This document shows, piece by piece, positions 8,825 to 19,752 of a stretch of DNA of 64,000 nt; positions within the stretch are counted from its first letter, which is position 1; every line of letters begins with the position of its first letter. This DNA is from Pseudoduganella dura (GTDB lineage: Bacteria; Pseudomonadota; Gammaproteobacteria; Burkholderiales; Burkholderiaceae_D), in the NCBI RefSeq assembly GCF_009727155.1, contig NZ_WNWM01000002.1, positions 1,302,001 to 1,366,000 of the forward strand, given 5' to 3'. Position numbers and translations under genes: made by a program. The notes under the pieces are model-generated. The model ran no database searches. It saw only the letters and a list, made by a program, of their open reading frames with translations, and was not told the DNA's origin.

Positions 8825-11737
8825 CTACGGCAGGCGTTCCAGCAGGTTCGCGGCGTTCGCGCCGGGCACCGGCTGCGAGAACAGGTAGCCCTGGGCGAAC
8901 TGGCAGCCGCCATTCCGCAGCAGCGCGTAGTGCCCTTCCGTTTCCACGCCTTCTGCCACCACCGACAGTTGCAGGCTGTCCGACAGCGCGATGATCGCGG
9001 CCACGATCGCGCGGTCCTCGGCGCTCCTTTCCAGGTCCTTGATGAAGGCGCGGTCGATCTTGATCTTCTTCACGGGGAAGCGCTTCAGGTAAGCCAGGCT
9101 GGAATAGCCGGTGCCGAAGTCATCGATCGACAGGCGGATGCCCATCGCGTTGATCTGGCCCAGGATGTCCAGCGTCTGTTCGCCGTGCTGCATCAGCGCC
9201 GTTTCCGTGATTTCGAATTCCAGCAGGGCCGGGTCGATGCCCGTATCGATCAGGATGCGGCGGATCGCCGGCACCAGGCCACTGTGCATGAACTGGCGCG
9301 GCGACAGGTTGACGGCCAGCGGCACCGGCTTCAGGCCCTGCCGTTTCCATTCCATGCTCTGCTCGCAAGCGCGCCGGATCACCCATTCCCCCACCGGCAC
9401 GATCAGGCCGTTTTCTTCGAGGATCGGGATGAACTTGTCCGGCCCCACCAGGCCGACGCCCGGCCGGCGCCAGCGCAGCAGCACTTCGAGGGAATGCAGC
9501 CGGCGCGTGCCGGTGTCGATGATCGGCTGGAAATGCAGCTCGAACTCGTTGTGCGCCAGGGCACTGCGCAGGCTGCTCTCCAGCTCGAAGCAGGAGGCGG
9601 CCGCATTCATCTTCTGGGTGAAGAACTGGTAGTTGTTGCGGCCGGCCGCCTTGGCGTGATACATCGCCGCGTCGGCGTGGCGCATCAGTGTTTCCACGTC
9701 CTGCCCGTCGTCCGGGCAAATGCAGATGCCGATCGACGGCGTGATGTGCAGCGTGTGCCCGTCGAGAGGAAACGGCAGCGCCAGCGCATCGATGATCTTC
9801 TGGGCCACCTGGGCCGCCTCGTCGCCGTCGCGGATATGCGGGGCCAGCACCACGAATTCGTCGCCGCCCAGCCGCGCCACCGTGTCGCTGGCGCGCACCG
9901 CCCGGCAAAGCCGCCCGGCCACTTCCTTCAGCAGCGCATCGCCGGTCACATGGCCGAGCGAATCGTTGATGGTCTTGAAGCGGTCCAGGTCGAGGAACAT
10001 CACGGCCAGCAGCCGCCCGGTGCGCTGCGCGTTGAGCACGGCGCGCTCGAGACGGTCGGCCAGCAAGGCCCGGTTCGGCAAGCCGGTAAGGCTGTCGTGG
10101 TAAGCCATGTGGTGCACCCGCGCCTCCACCTGCCTGCGCTCGACGATCTCGCCCTGCAGCATCGCGTTCGCCCCGGCCAGTTCGGCGGTGCGCTCCAGCA
10201 CGCGCACTTCCAGCTCGTCGCGTGCGCGGCGCACCGAGTCCGCCGCCTGCAGCAACGATTCCTCGGCGGCCTTGTGCTCGGTACGGTCCTCGGCGATCCA
10301 GATCGTGCCCTGCTCGGGCGACTCGGGATTGACCACGTAGGCGATCAGCTGGGCCCAGAACGTGCTGCCATCCTTGCGCCGCAGCTCGATCTCGGTCTGG
10401 AACGGCCGCGCGGCCGACAGGGCCGGCGCAGCCTGCGCGCTGAGCTCGTCATACGCGGCGGGCGACGGATACAGTGCCTCGCAGGCCAGGCCGATGGCCT
10501 CGTCGCCATCGTAGCGGAACATTTCTGCAAAGCCGCGATTGTGGCGCGTGATGGTGCGCTGGCGCGTGAACAGGATGCTGATCGACGCATTGTTCATCAA
10601 CGCCTCGGTTTCCATCTGGGTCTGCCGCGACAGTGTCACGTCTTCCAGTATCCAGATCGTGCCGCCGTCGTTGTGCTCCTGGTCCACGGCCTTGGCACGC
10701 ACGCGGCACCAGAACAGCGAGCCATCCTTGCGCTGGAAGCGGAACTCCTTCTTCTCGAACGGCCGGCCGCTGGCCAGCACCGGGCCGGCTTCGCCGCCGA
10801 ATTTCTCGTACACCGCCTCGGACGGGAACACGGCCCCGGCATACATCCCCGTCATCTCGCCGGGCGTGTAGCCGAACATCGATGCGAAGCGCGGGTTGCA
10901 GCTCAGGATATGCCGGTTCTTGGAAAACAGGATACCGTCCGATGCATTGTCGAGGATCGCCTTCTGTTCCAGCAGCACCTTGCGGGTGGCCTCGGCCGCC
11001 GCGCGCTGCTCGCTGATATCTTCCACGATCCACACCATGCCGGCCGATTCGTCGGCGGGATCGACCGCGCGGCCGTGCGCGCGGCACCAGAAAAGAGCGC
11101 CGTCGCCCCGCTTCATCGGCGTTTCCAGCGTCACCGAGCGGCCCTGGTTCAGTACCGGCATCCATTGCCCGCGCAGGCCATCGAACTGCGCCTCGTCCGG
11201 ATACAGCATCAGCGTCGGCCGGCCCTCCATCTCGTCGCGCGCATAGCCGAACATCTCGGCCGCGCGCAGGTTGCACTCCTGCACACGGTCATGCTTGCTG
11301 AAGATGATGCCGACCGCCGCGTTCTCGAGGATCGCGCGCTGTTCCAGCAGCGCCTTGCGCAATGCACGCTGGTCGCGCTGGGCCGCGCCGATATCCTGAA
11401 AGAGGATCGTGGCACCGGCTTGCGCCACCGGGGCCGGAAACGGCTTCGCGGTGAGCTGCACCGCCGCGTAGCGGCCGCCGGCGGCGACCATGCAGCTGTC
11501 CCACACGGCGGTTTCCGCGCCGGCCAGTGCTGCAGCCAGCGCGGCGGCGCTGTCGTTGCGCACATGCCGGGCAAACAGCTGCTCCAGCACCATGCCGCGC
11601 GGATCGCGGGCCAGCAACGCCTCGAGCTCGGCATTCGCCGCCATCACGATCCCGTCGCCATCGCACGCGCAGGCGGGCATGCCGATCAGCTGCAGCGCTT
11701 CGGCGATCGGGGCGACGTTCGTGGAGACAGGGTTCAT
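8825..11737 (-). CDS. Four-PAS GGDEF-EAL cyclic-di-GMP signalling protein
   Basis: A 970 aa cytoplasmic sensor with both c-di-GMP synthase and phosphodiesterase domains. Four PAS-type domains (about residues 10-110, 140-245, 262-370 and 385-495) are separated by PAC-like ends such as WIVEDISEQ. A coiled coil (about 500-535) leads into the GGDEF domain. That domain keeps an intact GGDEF near residue 624 and an inhibitory-site RASD five residues before it. The EAL domain (about 715-970) has EVLLRW in place of EAL-LRW and keeps the expected acidic and metal-binding blocks: NLSPRQF, FEITETALM, DDFGTGYSS, KIDRAF and AEGVET. Both activities therefore look possible. There is no membrane segment or signal peptide. 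It is monocistronic; its ligand is unknown. It could regulate the exopolysaccharide genes to the right, but that is only inference. Confidence 0.93.
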   Translation of the reverse strand: MNPVSTNVAPIAEALQLIGMPACACDGDGIVMAANAELEALLARDPRGMVLEQLFARHVRNDSAAALAAALAGAETAVWDSCMVAAGGRYAAVQLTAKPFPAPVAQAGATILFQDIGAAQRDQRALRKALLEQRAILENAAVGIIFSKHDRVQECNLRAAEMFGYARDEMEGRPTLMLYPDEAQFDGLRGQWMPVLNQGRSVTLETPMKRGDGALFWCRAHGRAVDPADESAGMVWIVEDISEQRAAAEATRKVLLEQKAILDNASDGILFSKNRHILSCNPRFASMFGYTPGEMTGMYAGAVFPSEAVYEKFGGEAGPVLASGRPFEKKEFRFQRKDGSLFWCRVRAKAVDQEHNDGGTIWILEDVTLSRQTQMETEALMNNASISILFTRQRTITRHNRGFAEMFRYDGDEAIGLACEALYPSPAAYDELSAQAAPALSAARPFQTEIELRRKDGSTFWAQLIAYVVNPESPEQGTIWIAEDRTEHKAAEESLLQAADSVRRARDELEVRVLERTAELAGANAMLQGEIVERRQVEARVHHMAYHDSLTGLPNRALLADRLERAVLNAQRTGRLLAVMFLDLDRFKTINDSLGHVTGDALLKEVAGRLCRAVRASDTVARLGGDEFVVLAPHIRDGDEAAQVAQKIIDALALPFPLDGHTLHITPSIGICICPDDGQDVETLMRHADAAMYHAKAAGRNNYQFFTQKMNAAASCFELESSLRSALAHNEFELHFQPIIDTGTRRLHSLEVLLRWRRPGVGLVGPDKFIPILEENGLIVPVGEWVIRRACEQSMEWKRQGLKPVPLAVNLSPRQFMHSGLVPAIRRILIDTGIDPALLEFEITETALMQHGEQTLDILGQINAMGIRLSIDDFGTGYSSLAYLKRFPVKKIKIDRAFIKDLERSAEDRAIVAAIIALSDSLQLSVVAEGVETEGHYALLRNGGCQFAQGYLFSQPVPGANAANLLERLP

Positions 11738-11840
11738 GGAATCGGATTCATGGAATTACTTCAAGCAAAAATAACTGCCGCAAGGCAACTCAACGAGAAA
11801 TCATAAACCAGCCATCCCGCAATAGCCATCCTGAAAGCAC

Positions 11841-11863
11841 GAAGCCCGGCAGTGCCGGGCTTC
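11841..11863 (-). terminator. Hairpin terminator after prpF
   Basis: A perfect inverted repeat, GAAGCCCGGC..GCCGGGCTTC, lies 65 bp past the prpF stop. The minus-strand tract after it (GTGCTTTC) is only weakly T-rich, so it may be an inefficient or Rho-assisted terminator of the prp operon. Confidence 0.55.
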
Positions 11864-11927
11864 GTTACAACAGATGGTTACAACATTGCCTGCAAACGGG
11901 AAGAATTACAGGTTAAAACCTTGCCAG

Positions 11928-13133
11928 TCAAGCCCCGTCCGGTGAAGCCGGTTCCGGCACACGGACATAACCTTCCATCAACACCCGGGCGCTTCGGCTC
12001 ATGACCGCCTTCGTCACGTGCCACTGGCCGCCGGCCTCGATCGCCTCGGCGCCCACGCGCAGCGTGCCCGAGGGGTGTCCGAAGCGCACCGCCGTGCGCA
12101 CGCCGCCACCGGCCGCCGAGTTCACCAGCGTGCCGGGAATCGCGGCGGCGGTGCCGATCGCCACGGCGGCGGTGCCCATCATCGCGTGATGCAGCTTGCC
12201 CATCGACAGCGCGCGCACCAGCAGGTCGACGTCTGCCGCCCGCACGGTTTTCCCGGAAGAGGCGGTGTAGGTGGCGGGCGGCGCCACGAACGCCACCTTC
12301 GGCGTATGCTGCCGCTGCGCCGCTTCGTCGACATGGCCGATCAGGCCCATGCGCACTGCGCCATGCGCGCGGATCGCCTCGAACATCGCCAGCGCCCGCG
12401 GGTCGCCGTTGATCGCATCCTGCAGCTCGCTGCCGGTATAGCCGACACTGGCGGCATCGATGAAGATCGTCGGAATGCCCGCATTGATCAGCGTCGCGCG
12501 CAGCGTCCCGATGCCGGGCACCTCGAGATCGTCGGCCACGCGGCCGGTCGGGAACATGGCCCCGCCGGCCCCCTCCTCGTCGGCCGCCGGGTCCATGAAT
12601 TCCAGCTGTACCTCGGCGGCCGGGAATGTCACGCCGTCCAGCTCGAAGGCGCCGGTTTCCTGCACCCGGCCATCCGTCATCGGCACGTGGGCGACGATCG
12701 TCTTGCCGATGTTCGCCTGCCAGATGCGCACCACGGCCAGGCCGTTGTGCGGCACGCGGCCCGGCTCGACCATGCCGTTGGCGATGGCGAACGGGCCGAC
12801 GGCGGCCGACAGGTTGCCGCAATTGCCGCTCCAGTCGACGAACGGCTGGTCGATCGACACCTGGCCGAACAGGTAGTCGACATCGTGGTCCGGCCGCACG
12901 CTCTTCGACAGGATCACGGTCTTGCTGGTGCTCGACGTGGCGCCACCCATGCCGTCGATCTGCTTGCCGTACGGGTCGGGGCTGCCGATCACGCGCAGCA
13001 GCAGCGCATCGCGCGCCGGCCCCGGCACGCGGGCCGCTTCGGGCAGGTCTTCCAGCCGGAAGAACACGCCCTTGCTGGTGCCGCCCCGCATGTAGGTGGC
13101 CGGGATTCTTGTTTGCGGTGGATGGGCCATCAT
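11928..13133 (-). CDS. prpF: 2-methylaconitate isomerase PrpF
   Basis: Works with AcnD in the 2-methylcitrate cycle, isomerising the methylaconitate made by AcnD so that an aconitase can hydrate it to 2-methylisocitrate. The 401 aa protein begins with the family-typical region ATYMRGGTSKGVFF. It carries MGGATSSTSKTVI near residue 60 and WSGNCGNLS near residue 100, the Cys region of the diaminopimelate epimerase-like fold, and a second half with AMMGTAAVAIGTAAAIPGTL. The start ATG at 13133 overlaps the acnD stop by 4 bp, and a second ATG follows at once. It is the last gene of prpB-prpC-acnD-prpF, and the hairpin at 11841-11863 follows. The assignment is very secure from sequence and context. 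Confidence 0.95.
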   Translation of the reverse strand: MMAHPPQTRIPATYMRGGTSKGVFFRLEDLPEAARVPGPARDALLLRVIGSPDPYGKQIDGMGGATSSTSKTVILSKSVRPDHDVDYLFGQVSIDQPFVDWSGNCGNLSAAVGPFAIANGMVEPGRVPHNGLAVVRIWQANIGKTIVAHVPMTDGRVQETGAFELDGVTFPAAEVQLEFMDPAADEEGAGGAMFPTGRVADDLEVPGIGTLRATLINAGIPTIFIDAASVGYTGSELQDAINGDPRALAMFEAIRAHGAVRMGLIGHVDEAAQRQHTPKVAFVAPPATYTASSGKTVRAADVDLLVRALSMGKLHHAMMGTAAVAIGTAAAIPGTLVNSAAGGGVRTAVRFGHPSGTLRVGAEAIEAGGQWHVTKAVMSRSARVLMEGYVRVPEPASPDGA

Positions 13134-15739
13134 GCCGCCTTGCTCGTGGCCTGGCCTGCCGAGGCCAGGAAGTCCTGCGCGAAGCGCTGCAGCACGCCGC
13201 CCGCCTCGTAGATCGCCAGTTCCTCGGCCGTGTCGAGCCGGCACAGCACCGGCACCGTCACGCTTTCGCCATTTTTCCGGTGGATCACCAGCGTCAGCAT
13301 GGCGCGCGGCTGGCGCGCACCCGTCACGTCGAACGTTTCGGTGCCGTCGATGCCCAGCGTGAGCCGGTTGATGCCGCCGATGAATTCGAGCGGCAGCACG
13401 CCCATGCCGACCAGGTTGGTGCGGTGGATGCGCTCGAAGCCCTCCGCGACGATCGCTTCGACACCGGCCAGCCGTACGCCTTTCGCGGCCCAGTCGCGCG
13501 ACGAGCCCTGCCCGTAATCGGCGCCGGCGATCACGACCAGCGGCTGCCGGCGCGCCATGTAGGTCTCGATCGCTTCCCACATGCGGGTGATCGTGCCTTC
13601 CGGTTCGATCCGCGCCAGCGATCCCGGCCTGACCTTGCCGTCGACCACCACCATCTCGTTCTTCAGTGTGGGATTGGCGAAGGTGGCGCGCTGCGCCGTC
13701 AGGTGGTCGCCACGGTGCGTCGCATAGGAGTTGAAATCTTCTTCGGGCAAGCCCATCTTCGCCAAGTATTCGCCTGCCGCGCTGTCCGCCATGATCGCGT
13801 TCGACGGCGACAGGTGGTCGGTCGTGATGTTGTCGCCCAACACCGCCAGCGGCCGCATGCCGGTCAGCGTACGCTCGCCGGCCAGCGCGCCTTCCCAGTA
13901 CGGCGGGCGGCGGATATAAGTGCTTTGCCCCCGCCAGTCGTAAAGCGGAGCGACGGCGGCACCGGCGTCTTCCTGGCGCGCGAACATCGGGATGTACACC
14001 TTGCGGAATTGCTCCGGCTTGACGCTGGCGGCCACCATCGCATCGATCTCCTCGTCGCTCGGCCACAAATCCTGCAGCCTGACCGGCTTGCCGTCCGCAT
14101 CGAGGCCCAGCACGTCCTTCTCGATGTCGAAGCGGATCGTGCCGGCGATCGCGTAGGCCACCACCAGCGGCGGCGAAGCCAGGAAGGCCTGCTGCGCATA
14201 CGGGTGGATGCGGCCGTCGAAATTGCGGTTGCCGGACAGGACCGCCGTCGCATAGAGGTCGCGCTCGACGATCTCGCGCTGGATGACGGGATCGAGCGCG
14301 CCGGACATGCCGTTGCATGACGTGCACGCATACGCGACCACGCCGAAGCCCAGCTGTTCCAGTTCGGGCAGCAGCCCGGCTTCTTCCAGGTACAGGGTGA
14401 CGGCCTTCGAGCCGGGCGCCAGCGAGGTTTTCACCCACGGCTTGCGCAGCAGCCCGTGCCGGTTGGCGTTGCGGGCCAACAGGCCGGCCGCGATCATGTT
14501 GCGCGGGTTGTTCGTGTTGGTGCAGCTGGTGATCGCGGCGATGATGACGGCGCCGTCCGGCATGCGGCCCGGCTCGTTCTCGACCACGCCGGCGATGCCG
14601 CGCGCGGCCAGTTCGGACGTAGGCACCCGCTTGTGCGGGTTCGACGGCCCGGCGATGTTGCGCACCACCGTCGACAGGTCGAAACGCAGCACGCGCTCGT
14701 ACTCGGCGTTTGCGAGGCTGCCGGCCCACAGGCCGGCCTGCCGCGCATACAGTTCCACCAGCGCCACCTGGTCGTCCTCGCGGCCGGTCAGCCGCAGGTA
14801 CTTGATGGTCTGCTCGTCGATGTAGAACATCGCGGCGGTGGCGCCGAATTCCGGCGCCATGTTGGCGATGGTGGCACGGTCGCCCAGCGTCAGCGCGGCA
14901 GCGCCCTCGCCGTAGAACTCGAGATACGCCGACACGACTTTTTCCTTGCGCAGGAATTCGGTCAGCGCCAGTACGGTGTCGGTGGCCGTGATGCCCGGCT
15001 GCGGCCGGCCGGTCAGCTCGACGCCGACGATGTCCGGCAGGCGCATCCACGAGGCACGGCCCAGCATCACCGTTTCCGCCTCCAGCCCGCCCACGCCCAC
15101 GGCGATCACGCCCAGCGCATCGACCATCGGCGTGTGCGAATCGGTGCCCACCAGCGTGTCCGGGTAAGCCACGCCGTCGCCCACCTGCACGACCGGCGAC
15201 ATGCGCTCCAGGTTGATCTGGTGCAGGATGCCGTTGCCCGGCGGGATCACGTCGACGTTGCGGAACGCCCGTTTCGTCCACTCTATGAAATGAAAACGGT
15301 CTTCGTTGCGGCGATCCTCGATGGCGCGGTTCTTCGCGAACGCATCGGGATCGAAGCCGCCGCATTCCACGGCCAGCGAGTGATCGACCACGAGCTGCGT
15401 GGGCACCACCGGGTTGACGAGCGCCGGATCGCCGCCCTGCTCCGCGATCGCGTCGCGCAGGCCGGCCAGGTCGACCAGCGCGGTCTGGCCCAGGATATCG
15501 TGGCACACCACGCGCGCCGGGAACCATGGAAAGTCCAGGTCGCGCTTGCGGTAGATGAGCTGCTGCAGCGACGCGGTGAGCTGCGTGGCATCGCAGCGGC
15601 GGCACAGGTTCTCGGCCAGCACGCGGGACGTGTACGGCAGCTTGTCGTAGGCGCCCGCTTCGATCGCTTCGACGGCGGCGCGCGCATCGAAGTAATCCAG
15701 CGTGGTACCGGGCAGGTTCGTCCGGTACGCGGTGTTCAT
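13130..15739 (-). CDS. acnD: Fe/S-dependent 2-methylcitrate dehydratase AcnD
   Basis: Aconitase-family enzyme that dehydrates 2-methylcitrate in propionate breakdown, replacing PrpD. The 869 aa protein has the cluster ligands of aconitases: SCTNTNNP near residue 410 and the paired cysteines of ACTSCNGMSG near 475. The C-terminal swivel domain has GDNITTDHLSPS near 645 and a QGSSRDWAAKG active-site loop near 755. The ATG at 15739 (MNTAYR) matches the start I remember for family members. However, an in-frame GTG at 15751 has the better ribosome site (AAGGAAACCAA), so four extra residues are possible. It lies 43 bp after prpC and overlaps prpF by 4 bp. Confidence 0.95.
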   Translation of the reverse strand: MNTAYRTNLPGTTLDYFDARAAVEAIEAGAYDKLPYTSRVLAENLCRRCDATQLTASLQQLIYRKRDLDFPWFPARVVCHDILGQTALVDLAGLRDAIAEQGGDPALVNPVVPTQLVVDHSLAVECGGFDPDAFAKNRAIEDRRNEDRFHFIEWTKRAFRNVDVIPPGNGILHQINLERMSPVVQVGDGVAYPDTLVGTDSHTPMVDALGVIAVGVGGLEAETVMLGRASWMRLPDIVGVELTGRPQPGITATDTVLALTEFLRKEKVVSAYLEFYGEGAAALTLGDRATIANMAPEFGATAAMFYIDEQTIKYLRLTGREDDQVALVELYARQAGLWAGSLANAEYERVLRFDLSTVVRNIAGPSNPHKRVPTSELAARGIAGVVENEPGRMPDGAVIIAAITSCTNTNNPRNMIAAGLLARNANRHGLLRKPWVKTSLAPGSKAVTLYLEEAGLLPELEQLGFGVVAYACTSCNGMSGALDPVIQREIVERDLYATAVLSGNRNFDGRIHPYAQQAFLASPPLVVAYAIAGTIRFDIEKDVLGLDADGKPVRLQDLWPSDEEIDAMVAASVKPEQFRKVYIPMFARQEDAGAAVAPLYDWRGQSTYIRRPPYWEGALAGERTLTGMRPLAVLGDNITTDHLSPSNAIMADSAAGEYLAKMGLPEEDFNSYATHRGDHLTAQRATFANPTLKNEMVVVDGKVRPGSLARIEPEGTITRMWEAIETYMARRQPLVVIAGADYGQGSSRDWAAKGVRLAGVEAIVAEGFERIHRTNLVGMGVLPLEFIGGINRLTLGIDGTETFDVTGARQPRAMLTLVIHRKNGESVTVPVLCRLDTAEELAIYEAGGVLQRFAQDFLASAGQATSKAA

Positions 15740-15782
15740 TTGAATGGTCACTTGGTTTCCTTGCTTGCCATGCCTGGCTTGA

Positions 15783-16928
15783 TTACTTGCGTTCGGCGAT
15801 TGGAACGAACTGTAGATCTTCCGGCCCAACGTAGTTCGCGCTCGGGCGGATGATCTTGTTGTCGATGCGCTGTTCGATGATGTGCGCGGCCCAGCCCGAC
15901 GTGCGCGAGATGACGAACAGCGGCGTGAACATCGCCGTCGGCACGCCCATCATGTGGTACGACACGGCGGAGAACCAGTCCAGGTTCGGGAACATGTTCT
16001 TGACTTCCCACATCACCGATTCGAGGCGCTCGGCGATGTCGAACATCTTCAGCGAGCCGGCCTCCTGAGACAGGCCGCGCGCCACTTCCTTGATCACCTT
16101 GTTGCGCGGGTCGGAAACCGTGTACACGGGGTGGCCGAAACCGATCACCACCTCCTTGTTGGCCACGCGGGCGCGGATGTCGCTTTCCGCCTCGTCGGCA
16201 TTCTCGTAGCGTTTCTGGATGTCCAGCGCCACTTCGTTGGCGCCGCCGTGCTTGGGTCCGCGCAGCGCGCCGATGGCGCCGGTCACGGCCGAATAGATGT
16301 CGGAACCGGTGCCGGCGACCACGCGCGCCGTGAACGTGGAAGCATTGAACTCGTGCTCGGCGTACAGGATCAGCGACGTGTGCATCGCCTTCACCCAGGA
16401 ATCGGACGGTTTCTCGCCGTGCAGCAGGTGCAGGAAGTGGCCGCCGATCGAATCGTCGTCGGTTTCCACGTCGATGCGGCGGCCGGCGTGGCTGTAGTGG
16501 TACCAGTACAGCAGGATCGAGCCGAACGACGCCATCAGGCGGTCGGCGATGTCGCGCGCGCCGGCCAGGTTATGGTCTTCCTTCTCCGGCAGCACGCAGC
16601 CGAGCACCGAAGCGCCGGTGCGCATCACGTCCATCGGATGGGCGCCGGCAGGCAGCGCTTCGAGCGCCAGCTTCACGGCCTGCGGCAGCCCGCGCAGCGA
16701 TTTCAGCTTGGCCTTGTAGCCCTTCAGTTCGCCGGCGGTGGGCAGCTTGCCGTGCACCAGCAGGTAGGCGATTTCCTCGAATTCGCAGGTATCGGCGACG
16801 TCGAGGATGTCATAGCCGCGGTAATGCAGGTCGTTGCCGGTCTTGCCGACGGAGCACAGCGCCGTATTGCCGGCGGTGACGCCGGACAGCGCGACGGATT
16901 TCTTTGGCTTGAAGGTGGTCTCGGTCAT
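15783..16928 (-). CDS. prpC: 2-methylcitrate synthase
   Basis: Citrate synthase-family enzyme that condenses propionyl-CoA with oxaloacetate to give 2-methylcitrate, the entry step of the cycle. The 381 aa length fits the short PrpC type rather than the longer GltA type. Typical features are [10 protein letters not shown] near residue 35, the [13 protein letters not shown] block near 140, the catalytic-His region [13 protein letters not shown] near 220, GFGHPVY near 265 and the C-terminal [12 protein letters not shown] with the catalytic Asp region. It follows prpB by 11 bp and belongs to the same sigma-54-driven transcript. The operon context separates it from housekeeping citrate synthase. 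Confidence 0.96.
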   Translation of the reverse strand: MTETTFKPKKSVALSGVTAGNTALCSVGKTGNDLHYRGYDILDVADTCEFEEIAYLLVHGKLPTAGELKGYKAKLKSLRGLPQAVKLALEALPAGAHPMDVMRTGASVLGCVLPEKEDHNLAGARDIADRLMASFGSILLYWYHYSHAGRRIDVETDDDSIGGHFLHLLHGEKPSDSWVKAMHTSLILYAEHEFNASTFTARVVAGTGSDIYSAVTGAIGALRGPKHGGANEVALDIQKRYENADEAESDIRARVANKEVVIGFGHPVYTVSDPRNKVIKEVARGLSQEAGSLKMFDIAERLESVMWEVKNMFPNLDWFSAVSYHMMGVPTAMFTPLFVISRTSGWAAHIIEQRIDNKIIRPSANYVGPEDLQFVPIAERK

Positions 16929-16939
16929 GCTGTCTCCTG

Positions 16940-17827
16940 TTATTTTTTCTGTGCCGCGAACAGCGCATCGAGGCGCTGCTCGAAGTGGTGGTAGTTGATG
17001 CTTTCATACAGTTCGTCGCGCGTCTGCATGGCGGCCAGCACGTTCTGCTGCGTGCCGTCGCGGCGGATCGCGCCATACACGTTCTCGGCCGCCTTGTTCA
17101 TCGCGCGGAATGCGGAGAGCGGATACAGTACCAGGCTCACGTCAACCGAGCGCAGTTCGTCCACCGTGAACAGCGGCGTGGCGCCGAATTCGGTGATGTT
17201 GGCCAGCACCGGCACCTTGACCGCGTCGACGAAGCGGCGGTACATCGGCAGTTCCGTCATGGCTTCGGCGAAGATCATGTCAGCGCCCGCTTCCACGCAG
17301 GCGATCGCGCGGTCGATGGCGGCGTCGAGCCCTTCCACGGCCAGCGCATCGGTGCGCGCCATGATGACGAAGTCCCCGTCCGTGCGGGCATCGACGGCGG
17401 CCCGCACACGGTCCACCATTTCATCCTTGCTGACAATTTCCTTGCCGGGACGGTGGCCGCAGCGCTTGGCGCCCACCTGGTCCTCGATGTGCATCGCGGC
17501 GGCGCCGGCCTTGATCAGCGATTTGACGGTGCGCGCGATATTGAATGCCGAGGCGCCGAAACCGGTGTCGACATCGACCAGCAGCGGCAGGTCGCACACG
17601 TCGGTGATGCGGCGCACGTCGACCAGCACGTCGTCCAGGTTCAGCACGCCGAGGTCCGGCAGGCCCAGCGAGCCGGAGGCGACGCCGCCGCCGGACAGGT
17701 AGATGGCGCGGAAACCGGCGCGTTGCGCGAGCAGCGCATGGTTGGCATTGATGGCGCCCACGACCTGCAGCGGCGATTCTTCCCGGACGGCCTGGCGGAA
17801 CGCGGCGCCGGCGGACTGAACACTCAT
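16940..17827 (-). CDS. prpB: Methylisocitrate lyase
   Basis: Cleaves 2-methylisocitrate to pyruvate and succinate, the last step of the cycle. The 295 aa TIM-barrel protein of the isocitrate lyase/PEP mutase superfamily shows the metal-binding DVDTGFGAS near residue 87, the catalytic Cys in [10 protein letters not shown] near 122, and [12 protein letters not shown] near 210. The frame is open further upstream, but the ATG at 17827 has AAAGG before it, gives the usual N-terminus and lies just downstream of the -24/-12 promoter at 17866-17880, so it was preferred. It is the first gene of the prp operon and divergent from prpR. Confidence 0.96.
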   Translation of the reverse strand: MSVQSAGAAFRQAVREESPLQVVGAINANHALLAQRAGFRAIYLSGGGVASGSLGLPDLGVLNLDDVLVDVRRITDVCDLPLLVDVDTGFGASAFNIARTVKSLIKAGAAAMHIEDQVGAKRCGHRPGKEIVSKDEMVDRVRAAVDARTDGDFVIMARTDALAVEGLDAAIDRAIACVEAGADMIFAEAMTELPMYRRFVDAVKVPVLANITEFGATPLFTVDELRSVDVSLVLYPLSAFRAMNKAAENVYGAIRRDGTQQNVLAAMQTRDELYESINYHHFEQRLDALFAAQKK

Positions 17828-17865
17828 GATGACCTTTCGAACACATTGAAGATGGAGTTTGCTTC

Positions 17866-17880
17866 GCAAGGGGCATGCCA
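17866..17880 (-). promoter_or_regulatory. Sigma-54 (-24/-12) promoter of prpBC-acnD-prpF
   Basis: On the minus strand the sequence reads TGGCAT-GCCCC-TTGC, an excellent match to the sigma-54 consensus (TGGCAY, five bases, TTGC) with exact spacing. Transcription would begin near 17854 and give a leader of about 27 nt before prpB. The presence of an enhancer-binding activator gene (prpR) next door strongly supports the call. Confidence 0.9.
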
Positions 17881-17946
17881 GGCCTGCCCGGAGCCTGCAA
17901 GCCGTGTTGAATCAATAGCTTGCAACAACTTGACCAAGTGCGCACA

Positions 17947-17992
17947 TGTTTCATTTGAAACGTTTGAAACATACCTGAACTATAATTGAAAC

Positions 17993-17994
<2 letters not shown>
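17947..17994. promoter_or_regulatory. GTTTCA/TGAAAC repeat cluster, likely PrpR operator
   Basis: Four TGAAAC-type half sites: GTTTCA at 17948-17953, TGAAAC at 17956-17961 and 17965-17970, and a fourth at 17987-17992 that runs into the prpR start codon. The first two form an inverted repeat with a 2-bp centre. The cluster lies about 70-130 bp upstream of the prpB -24/-12 element, the usual place for an enhancer. It also covers the prpR promoter, so PrpR may repress itself while activating prpB. The identity of the binding protein is inferred from position only. Confidence 0.65.
17981..17986 (+). promoter_or_regulatory. Putative -10 box of prpR, placed for a leaderless mRNA
   Basis: A perfect TATAAT ends six bases before the prpR ATG at 17993. 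Normal start-site spacing would put transcription initiation on or next to the start codon. No good -35 hexamer sits 16-18 bp upstream; that position is filled by the TGAAAC repeats. Confidence 0.5.
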
Positions 17995-19609
<1,615 letters not shown>

Positions 19610-19752
19610 GGTATCGCTTACCCGGCGCCACGCCTGCGCACCGTGGCGCACGTTCATCCTTGCGCCGTTCATCCTCGATTACTGCCGCTCGTCACGCCGC
19701 CGTTTCACGGCCCCCGTACCGGTGCGACGATGCATCGCAAGGAGGAATACCC

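Noticed and set aside
13130..15829. Longer N-terminal extension of AcnD starting at 15829
   Set aside because: The extension runs into prpC coding sequence and has no family similarity; the start at 15739 (or GTG 15751) fits remembered homologues.
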